A stretch of DNA of 64,000 bases from Aristolochia californica (lineage: Eukaryota; Streptophyta; Magnoliopsida; Piperales; Aristolochiaceae): positions 30,888,145-30,952,144 of the forward strand of contig JARWKL010000004.1 of the NCBI GenBank assembly GCA_029961685.1. Direction: 5' to 3'. Below the pieces are notes generated by a model, which was given only the letters and a program-made list of their open reading frames with translations, was not told the origin of the DNA and searched no databases. Of the stretch, positions 10,361-18,886 are shown one piece after another. The translations under genes were made by a program, and so were the position numbers. Within the stretch, counting starts at the first letter, position 1. Each line of letters opens with the position of its first letter.

Positions 10361-10969
10361 TTATGGTCAGGACCCCCTCTCCTTGTCTCTTATATTGCTG
10401 GTTCTGCTCGGGTTGCTACTATTGATCAGGCATTGGCGAAAAGCGACCGCATATTAGCCCAGGTTCGTGCCAACTTACAACAGGCTCAGGAGCTCATGAA
10501 AAATACTATGACAAGGGCCACCGAGACCAATCTTATGCTCCAAGAGACTATGTGTGGCTGCGTCTTCATAAGTATCGCCAGTTGTCCCTCACTACGTCCC
10601 AAAGCAACAAACTCTCTCCCAAGTACTATGGCCCATTCCAGGTCTTGGAGCACATCGGCAGTGTGGCTTACCGTCTCTTCTTCCTCCCAACGCCAAAATT
10701 CATGATGTCTTCCATGTATCACTGATAAAACCTTTCAAGGGTGACTCGCCAATGTTGCACACTCCTCTGCCGGCCCTTCGTGATGGACGTGTCTTGCCCA
10801 CTCCGGCTCACATCTTCTAGGCTCGCCGCTTCAATGATTCTTGAGAAATTTTAGTTCAGTGGGCGGAGACGGGTCCCGTGGAAGCCTCGTGGGAACCATT
10901 GGCAGAATTTCAGACCCTCTACCCCACCTTTGCGCTTGAGGACAAGCTCTTTCTCCCGGAGGGGAGTGA
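10361..10969 (+). pseudogene. pol: Integrase C-terminus, chromodomain-like tail, PPT (A)
   Basis: A frameshifted continuation homologous to 3493-4171 in B: a basic region near 10430-10600, a [18 protein letters not shown] stretch near 10610, and a chromodomain-like end encoding QWAETGPVEASWEPL...YPTFALEDKLFL near 10860-10950. It ends with the polypurine tract GGAGGGGAGTGA just before the LTR at 10970. Confidence 0.75.
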
Positions 10970-11499
10970 TGTTATGGACTCCATAGCATCTAGAGTCATT
11001 GCTAGACATAGGACTTATGGGTTGGGTCTAATGTAATTTTTAGTATATGTGGGTCATGGTTAGGAAGGTTAGCGTCAGGTTTTGGGAAATGTAAAAGTCA
11101 TAGTTTGGGAAAGTGTATGCTTTGGGGAAGAGAAGGAGTCATGGTGGGAAGTGAGTGGACAACATGGGAAATGTATGGACGTCTTGAGAAATGTGGGGAC
11201 GTCATGGGAAAGGGATTGGTTAGGAAATTGTATGGGCATCACGGTCCTTCTTGTTATAAGAAGGAAGGAAGTAAGAAGGAAAGTAAGCATTGATCAATTA
11301 AATTAGTGCAAGGTCGGATTCTCCCTTTGAGGTCCAGGGTGAGCTTCCTTTCACAAGCTCAGTTATTCCTCCTCTCGTTAATTCTGTATTCTCACTATTG
11401 CTCGATCAAAGAACTCTAAGTATCCTTCAACTTCACGCGCCAACCTGGAAGGAAGGAGTGATCATCGAGTGACTCGATCTATGGCGAAGGAACCTAACA
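10970..11499 (+). repeat. 3' LTR of element A
   Basis: 530 bp, TGTTATGGACTCC...GGAACCTAACA. The first about 27 bp and the last about 90 bp resemble the LTR of B read on its coding strand, but the interior does not. It holds a 20-bp tandem repeat (11111-11210) and a TTATAAG box near 11254. Satellite sequence begins at 11500. Confidence 0.9.
11111..11210 (+). repeat. 20-bp tandem repeat in LTR U3
   Basis: Five units in exact 20-bp register; the last two read ATGTATGGACGTCTTGAGAA and ATGTGGGGACGTCATGGGAA, and the earlier ones are more diverged. The repeated GGACGTC core resembles bZIP-type ACGT elements. B lacks it. Confidence 0.8.
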
Positions 11500-14400
11500 T
11501 AATGGTCCCTAAAGACATATTTTTACTAGAAATACTTATCCAACATTTCCCTAAAAATTCACCAACGGCCCTTCCCGATGTATTTTTACAAGAAATATTT
11601 ATCCAACATTTCCCCAAAAAATGAACCAACAAGACCTTATAGTTGTAGGAAGTAGTTTGATTGAGCAAAAAAATGCCTTCCCACAAAATTTTCCAGGTAA
11701 GAATTTTCTTCTAGAAAAATGTTTTCATGAAACATGAGACACTAATGACCCCTGGAGACGTATTTTTACTACAAAGATTTTTCCAATTTTCTTGTAGTGT
11801 TAGAAAGTACATTGTTTCAACAAAAAATGTCTCACCACAAAACTTTTAATGTAAAAATTTTCTCCTAGAAAAGTGTTTCTAGGAAACATGAGGCACTAAT
11901 GGTCCCTTCAGATGTATTTTTACTAGAATTAATCTTCAAATGTTTCCAAAATTCTTTTACTAAATAGGCAATATAGTTGTAGAAGGTAAATTGTTTCAAC
12001 AAAAATTGCTTAACCACAAAATTTTCCTGGTAAGAATTTTGAGCTAGAAAAGTGTTTCCAAGAAACATGGGACACTAATGGTCCTCAAAGACATATTTTT
12101 TCTAGAAATAATTTTCCAACATTTCCTAAAATAATACTTTAGAAAGCCTTATAGTTGTAGAACATAAATTTGTTTAATTAAAAATTGCCTTTCCAAAAAA
12201 ATTCCCTGGTATGAATTTTCAGGTAGAAAAGTGTTTCCTGGAAACATGAGGCACTAATGGTCCCTGGAGATGCTTTTTTTAGAAATAATTTTCTAACGTT
12301 TCCTAAAAAAAACAATAACCAGGCATTATATTTTTAAAAATTAATTAGTTTTAGCAAAAAATGTCTTACAAAAAATTTTTCCTGGTGAGAATTTTTAGCT
12401 AGAAAAGTTTTTCTAGCAATGATGAGGCACTAAGGGACCCTTGAAACATATTTTTACCACAAATAACTTTCCAATGTTTCCTGCAAAAAGGCACTAACAT
12501 GGCCTTATTAGTAATGTAATTTGTTTCAACAAAAACTACCTTACCACAAAATATTCCAACTAAGAATTTTCATATTGAAAAGTGTCCACGAAACATAAGA
12601 CACTAATCGTCCCTGGAGACATATTTTTACTAGATCTAATTTTCAAACGTTTCTTGAAAATATGCACTAGCAAGGTCTTATAGTTGTTGAAAGTCATTTG
12701 TTTCAGCAATAATTGTCAAACCATAAATTTTCCAAGTAAGAATTTTTTGCTAGAAAAGTGTTTCTAGGAATCAAGAGGCACTAATGGTCCCACGAGACAT
12801 TTTTCTACCTGAAATAATTCAGAAATGTTTGCTGAAAAATGAATTAAAAGGCCATATAGTTATAGAAAGTAATTTGTTTTCAAAAAAATTGTCTTACAGC
12901 AAAATTTTCCTGGTAAGAATTTTCAGATAGAAAAGTGTTTCTAGAAAAAGTCAGGATCTAATGGTCACTGGAGACGAATTTTTACTAGAACTACTGTTTA
13001 AATATTTCCTGAAAAAATAAAATAAGAAGGCCTTATAATTGTAGAAAGTAATTTGTTTCATCAAAATTGCTTTAACACAGTTTTCCTTGTAAGAATTTTC
13101 AGCAGGAAAATTCTTTTTAGGAAACATGACGCCCAAATTATCCCTAGAGAAGTATTTTCCCTAGAAATAACATTCCAACATTTCCTGAAAAATGCATTAA
13201 CAAGGCCTTACATTTGTGGAATGTAATTTGTTTTTTCAAAAATTGCTTTACTATAAAATTTTCCTGGAACAAATTTTCAGCTAGAAAAGTGTTTCTTGGA
13301 AACATGGCGTATTGATGGTCCCTGTAGATGTATTTTTACTAGAAATACTTTTCCAATGTTTCCTGAAAAATGCACTAACAAGGCCTTATAGTTGTAGAAA
13401 GTAATTTCATTCAGCAAAAATTACCTTACCACAAAAATTTTCTGGTAAGAATTTTTTTCTGGAAAAGTGTTTCTAGGAAACATGAGGCACTAATGGTCCA
13501 TGGAGATGTATTTTGACTAGGCATACTTATCCAACATTTTTTGAAGAAATGCATTAACAAAGCCTTATAGTTTTTCAATGTAATTTGTTTTAAAAAAATT
13601 ACTTCCCATAAAATTTTTCTCGTATGAATTTTCAGCAAGAAAAATGAGGCACTAATGGTCCTTGGAGACAAATTTTAACTAGAAAGACATTTTGCAACAT
13701 TTCCTGATAAAATGACTAACAAGGCCTTATAGTTGTTAAAAGTAATTTATTTTAGAAAAAATTGCTAGACCACAAAAAAGTTCTTGTTAGAGTTTTTACC
13801 TTGAAAATTGTTTCCAAGAAACATTAGGTACAAATGGTCCTAGAGACGTATTTTTAATGGAAATACATTTCCAAATATTCATGAAAAATGCACTAACAAA
13901 GCCTAATAGTTGTAACTAGTAATTTGTTTCAGAAAAAATTGCCTTATCACAAAATTTACATTTTAGGAATTCAACTAGAGAAGTGTTCCCAAAAAATGAG
14001 GCACAAATGGTCCATGGAGATGTACTTTTACCACATATACTTTTCCAGCATTTCTTGAAAAAATGCCTAAACAAGGTCTTATAGTTGTAAAAAGTAAGTT
14101 GTTTCAGGAAAAATTCCTTACGTCAAATTTTCTTGGTATGAATAGTTGTAACTAGTAATTTGTTTCAGAAAAAAAATGCCTTATCACAAAATTTACATTT
14201 TAGGAATTCAACTAGAGAAGTATTCCCAGAAAATGAGGCACTAATGGTCCAAGGAGATGTACTTTTAAAAAATATAATTTTCCTAAGTTTTCTAACAAAA
14301 TGCACTAACAAGGTCTTATAGTTGTAGAAAGTAATTTGTTTCTGCAAAAATTATCTTACCAAAAATAATTTCTGGAAAGAATATTTATCTAGAAAAGTAT

Positions 14401-15092
14401 TTTCAGGAAACATGAGGCCCTAATAGTCCCTTGAGATGGATTTTTATTTTTCAAACATTTCTTAAGAAAATGCACTAATAAGGTCTTGAAGTTGTAGAAA
14501 GTAACTATTTTCTACAAAAGTGTTTTACCACAAAATTTACATGGTAGGAATTTTCAGCTAGAAACGTGTTTCCATAAAACAAGAGGCAGTAATTGTCCCT
14601 ATAGATGTACTTTTACTAGAAATACTTTTCCAACGTTTCCTAAAAAATATTGCCTTATAGTTAAAGAAAGTAATTTGTTTCACCTAAAATTCACTTACCA
14701 CAAAATTTTACTAGTAAAAGTTTTTAACTTGGAAAGTATTTCTAGGAAACATAAGGTACTAATGGTCCTTAGAGACATATTTTTACTAGAAATTAATTTC
14801 CAATGTTTCCAAAAAATAGCAATAACAAGGCCTTTCGGTTGTGGAAAGTAATTTGATTTAGCCAAAATTACCTTAACACAAAAGTTTTCTTGTAAATATT
14901 TTCTGTTGGAAAGTGTTTCCAAGACACATGATGCCCTAAGGTCCTTGGAGATGTATTTTTATTAGAAATATTTATCCAACACTACCTAAAAATGCACTTA
15001 CAAGGCTAAGAGAAAGTAATTTGTTTAAACAAAAATTGACTTTCGACAAAATTTTCCTATTCAGAATTTTCAGCTAGAAAATTGTTTTCATA
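11500..15092. repeat. Satellite block 1 (about 179-bp monomers)
   Basis: About 20 diverged tandem monomers. Landmarks in consensus order: CACTAATGGTCCCTGGAGAC, TATTTTTACTAGAAATAC, TTTCCAACGTTTCCTGAAAA, CACTAACAAGGCCTTATAG, TTGTAGAAAGTAATTTG, ATTGCCTTACCACAAAATTT, TCCTGGTAAGAATTTTC, TAGAAAAGTGTTTCCAGG. A 236-bp local duplication shifts TAGTTGTAACTAGTAATT from 13907 to 14143. No gene; open frames here are chance products of the repeat. Confidence 0.95.
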
Positions 15093-15262
15093 TGTTGGAA
15101 GTTAGGGCCTAAGCCTACACGACCAAGGAAGACCCATATATTTAAGTATGCTGGAAGATGTGTTTAATCTCATAAGACCAAAGAAGACCCATACATCCAA
15201 TAGATATGGAAGACAGGCTAAAGGACCATAAATCAAGGAGAAAGCCCATAGGCCTACGTATA
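15093..15262 (+). repeat. Truncated 5' LTR of the composite element
   Basis: TGTTGGAAGTTAGGGCC... is co-linear with the first about 165 bp of the 3' LTR at 18451 and loses homology after GGCCTACGTATAG. Confidence 0.8.
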
Positions 15263-16156
15263 GGGGGAAAAAGAGGAAAAGAGGGGGGGGGGGGAGGGAG
15301 GGAGGGAGAAAACAAATCGGCTTTGGTTTTCGCAAACAAAAAAACAACTTGAGAAGAAGCTTTTGTCGATTCCGGACAAGTCTGCTGCGACGACCATATC
15401 AGTAGCGTATGAGAAATTTTTTTCCCCTAAATTCTCGATTTTGGTACCGTCGGCGGCTATGACGGCTTCGGTGGCACAACTCAAGTTCCGACAGCGTGGA
15501 GGAAGGTCTGCGACTCTGATTCGCAACGGCAACGGCAGCAGCGAGGAAAGTTTGTGGCTCTGATTTCTTCACGACAGAGATTTTCCCTGATTTTGGAATT
15601 TCTTCCCGGCGACCGAGGAAAGATCTTCGGTGACTCTGATTTTTGGAATTGCTTCCCGGCGACAAAGGAAGAAGGAAATTGATAGCCGAGAGAGAAGGGG
15701 AGATTCACAGCAGAGTTCAGCACGACTTGGAAGAGAAGCTGCGTCGGAGAGAACAAAAAAATGTTGGGACAGAGAGGTTTGAAAGGAAGCTGCGACAACA
15801 ATTTTAGAGGAAGAAAGGTGCGACAACAGTTTGGAGAAGATTATTCTGAGTTTTGGAAAGACGGAAAGGGATCGAAATATTTTTCTGTGATAGAGTTAAA
15901 AAACGCTGCTACAAAAAGGAGGATTAATTTGAGTGTCGAAGAGTGACTAGAACAGAGAGAAAAATGAGATTCACGGGAGAGATAGAAAAAAGGATTCACG
16001 GTAGAGAGAGTGACAAAGAGAAACGGGAAGGACGAATGGGAAGAATTTGATTTTCTGGGCAGAGTTGGCGGAGTTGAAGAGCACTACGACAGAGAGAGAT
16101 GAAGAGACAAACGAAGGGAACTCGCGAAATGGAATGTCTTCCCGGAGTCGTAACCT
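15263..16156 (-). other. Leader-like DNA of an inverted LTR fragment
   Basis: Non-coding DNA between the truncated LTR and the minus-strand PBS. It begins with a purine-only stretch (about 15262-15314) and has CG-containing mixed sequence unlike the satellite. By position it is the 5' leader of the minus-strand fragment whose PBS and LTR follow. Short open frames here are not conserved in the other copies. Confidence 0.5.
15283..15311 (+). repeat. G-tract with potential G-quadruplex
   Basis: Twelve G followed by A and three GGGA repeats. Four or more G-runs of at least 3 separated by single A match the G-quadruplex pattern. Confidence 0.8.
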
Positions 16157-16168
16157 GCTCTGATACCA
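16157..16168 (-). other. Primer binding site, initiator Met
   Basis: The minus strand reads TGGTATCAGAGC, an exact match to the standard iMet PBS, next to the LTR beginning about 16170. The neighbouring TGATACCATTGATACTA is duplicated. Confidence 0.8.
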
Positions 16169-16169
16169 T

Positions 16170-16487
16170 TGATACTATGATACCATTGATACTAAGAATT
16201 TAGGACAAGAAAAGAATAGAGGAAGAAGAGACGTTTGAGAATCAAAATCCGTATATCTCCATTGAATTCATCCAGGATATATATAGCTATACAATTATAG
16301 AAATACTAACCATGACTCCGAAAAAGAACTGAACAACACCCACGTTCAAAGTAATAATTAAACAATTAACCGAACAAACTACTAATTACAATTGATAAAC
16401 AAATAACTGAACAACCCACTAAACAACAACTGCATAAGCCACATCTTGCTACTACCTTCGTGGTCTTCTGCGTGTGGCTATATCACA
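16170..16487 (-). repeat. Inverted LTR, about 318 bp
   Basis: Bounded TGATACTATG (16170) and ATATCACA (16487) on the plus strand, so it reads TGTGATATAG...TATCA on the minus strand. It contains a TATATATCC box on the minus strand near 16275. Its partner LTR is missing. The outer border could be 16485. Confidence 0.6.
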
Positions 16488-18450
16488 TCTCATATACTAG
16501 TAAAGAGAGAAGCATGCGCAGATAGAGAGGAAGAATTGTTGCCGAATCTCTTCCTCTTGCTGCTGTCCATGGTTGCCTCTGTGTCGGAAGGTCGCAGGTA
16601 TTGCAGCGTCTGCTGCTGATTTCTGCACCTATATATAATCTCAATCCAGAAATAATTTCCAGCTACAGAAATCTATCTTCCGAAGATAGAATCATATCTT
16701 CTTGCTGTTAATCCGGAAGAGTCTCTTCTCTTTGCAGTTATTTTTTTTTTTTAGAAAGTCCTCTGCCATTCCATTATGTCGAGGTTCTATTTTTACCGAG
16801 TTATCTGCCAGTCGAGTTATTGATTACTCTGCTACCACTAGTTATATTTCCAGCAGGTCACTTTTCGGAAATTCCGTCGCTGTCTCATCTCCTCTGATCC
16901 AGCCTTGTTTTAGTCGGTTCCCTGATTCATCTGAAAGTTTCCTTTGGCTGTATCACAGCCGAACTTCCCGAGCGCCAGCTTGGTTGCCGTTTCTGGAAGA
17001 CAACTGCTCTCCAGCGTCGCGGGGAAGAGTAGATGCTGGTTGTCTGCTGCCATCTTCCTAAAACTTTCTGTTGGTTTCGGAAACTCTTGTTTGGATCGAA
17101 TCAGTTAGATGCAACTATCTTCGAAGAAAAAAAACTCTGCCGATCTGTTGCTGCATTGCTATTTTCAAAAACTCTCGATTCTCTACAGAGCTGTCTCTCC
17201 GCTGTTATTAGTGCACCAGTGTCGTTGCCATTTCCAGAGACGACAACTTCTCACTACGAGGAACATGGCCACGACGATCTCTCTCTGCTCCTGTTTCCAC
17301 TCTGTTCGGTGTCGGGGTAGAAGACGGACTATTGCCAAATTAAAAGTTTTGCTAAGTTGGAAGAGCTGATTAAATCCAGCCGCTCTGCCCAACCCGGACC
17401 GGCCCAGCAAAATAGCGACCCGCCCAAACTTATTTTGTTCACTCATCCAGCAGGTCGAACCAACTCGGACAGAGTCAACCCAGTCCAGGTCAACTCAGAC
17501 ATGACCCACTTATTTTCTACCTTGGTATACGTGTCCAAGTTTATACATATTTCGGCAAGACTCGGTAATTTTTTCTATGGCTGGATTATTATTTTGAAAA
17601 ATTGACAAATTATTCCTTGGTCATCATATTATTTGGTATAGATATTTGCGTTAGATTATTTCATGGGTCATTTTTACAAGGATTATTTTGGTTCGTGTTA
17701 TATGGGCCCAAGCCCATTTCAATTGCAACTATTGTGTCTCTTTGGAGGAGACATTATTATTAAAGAAGAGGTGGCTTCAGTACCTTTTCTCATATTATAA
17801 TTTATTTGACTCTAAAAAATATAACGATCGGAACACCATGAGAGTCAGTGTCTGTATTGGGACACCATCATTATTTAACTCTAAAAAATATCATGATTGG
17901 GACACCATGAGAGTCGGTGTCCGGATTGGGACACCATGATAAATAAGCCCACTTACCCCCATTAATGTCATTTATTGCTCCTACAACTTCAGTCGTTATC
18001 CTATGGAGGGACACCGTGAAGGAGGAGTTTTTTTATTACACTTCAGAGCAATGCCAATAGACACACTACCTGTAGAAGACGGAGTGTGCCCAATATCCAG
18101 CATGAGGATTAGAGCATGAAGCAATGTTTTACTGGCTAGGAGTGATTATTAAATTTTATTACACTTTAAAGCAATGCCTATAACCAACTACCTATCAGAA
18201 GATAGGAGTAAGTCCAACATCCAACATAACGACTGGAGTATGGAGCAATGTCTTAACGGATAGGAGTGATTTTACTCTCACTAATCTTATGCCAACTGGG
18301 TCTCATGAAAGAGATCACCAACGTGAGGGGGAATGTTGGAAGATGAAGGCATATTAGAAGATGTACTATTTTATACAAAAAATATTTTATACATCATTTG
18401 CAGCAAGATGGGAGTTCATACTATTCTCTCACCCCCAATTTGAGGGGAAG
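16488..18450 (+). other. Internal region of the composite element
   Basis: A non-coding internal region. 17360-17760 aligns with the internal DNA at 45470-45940, 47490-47960 and 49720-50170 (shared GTCAACCC and ACTCATCCAG blocks). It carries a 69-bp tandem duplication (CTCTAAAAAATAT at 17810 and 17879) and a 126-bp duplication (TTATTACACTT near 18033 and 18159). It ends with a relic of a copia pol 3' end (AAGATGGGAGTTCATACT) and the PPT TTTGAGGGGAAG. Confidence 0.7.
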
Positions 18451-18886
18451 TGTTGGAAGATAGGGCCCAAGCCTACACGACCAAGGAAGACCCGCATATC
18501 CAAGTGTGTTGGAAGATGGGCTCAGGCCCATAAGACTAAGAAAGGGTCATGCATCCAAGAGATATAGAAGACGGGCTCAAGGCCCACGTATCAAGGAGAA
18601 GACCCATAGGCCCACATACAATGATGACAGAATGGTAAGTAAAGAGTCATCTCATAGTGATGGCATTGATGTAATTACGTTAAAGTTTCAGGGTTAAAAC
18701 CCTAAACCACAAACCCTAAGTTCAGGGGTATTATTGTAATACAGTAGTTTCATTAATCTATAAATAAAGCTTGAAGGAAAGGGTTAGGACGTCAAAGCAA
18801 TAACCCTTCTTCCTTTGGTTTTCTCCTAATGGGTCCCTCTCCCTTTTTCTCCATGATCTAAATTCATGGAGTCCTGAAAATCAACA
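18451..18886 (+). repeat. 3' LTR of the composite element
   Basis: 436 bp, TGTTGGAAGATAGGG...GAAAATCAACA. The 5' part is like the LTRs at 44509-51006; the 3' end (CTCCATGA...TCATGGAG...AAATCAACA) is like the LTR at 60687. It has two AAACCCTAA telo-box motifs (18697 and 18711) and TATAAATA near 18757. Confidence 0.88.

Larger units (their letters stand above)
1931..11499 (+). mobile_element. Chromovirus-like Ty3/gypsy element A (interrupted)
   Basis: A plus-strand element with order gag, protease, RT, RNase H, integrase, chromodomain-like tail and 3' LTR. Its 5' LTR and first part of gag lie left of the window, beyond insertion C. Insertion B (3117-8204) splits it at the protease/RT linker, and removing B plus one copy of AGCCG gives a continuous reading through the site. 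Its 3' LTR ends directly in satellite, so A inserted into the satellite array. Many stops and frameshifts make it non-functional. Confidence 0.88.
15093..18886 (+). mobile_element. Composite non-autonomous LTR element
   Basis: An insertion in the satellite: block 1 ends in ...GTTTTCATA and block 2 resumes CCATGAAAC at the matching monomer position, so the target-site duplication is at best decayed (TCATA versus CCATG). It starts with a truncated LTR (15093-15262), includes a minus-strand LTR-PBS-leader fragment (15263-16487), then plus-strand internal DNA homologous to the elements at 44509-51006, a PPT and a full 3' LTR (18451-18886). It has no gag-pol, so it is a LARD-type derivative. Confidence 0.8.

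Noticed and set aside
15361..17446. Several overlapping frames with serine-rich peptides (for example 16702-17061)
   Set aside because: They sit in leader and internal DNA between LTRs, conflict on both strands and match no domain I recognise.
18697..18719. Interstitial telomere repeat
   Set aside because: Only two AAACCCTAA units, inside an LTR and not in tandem register.
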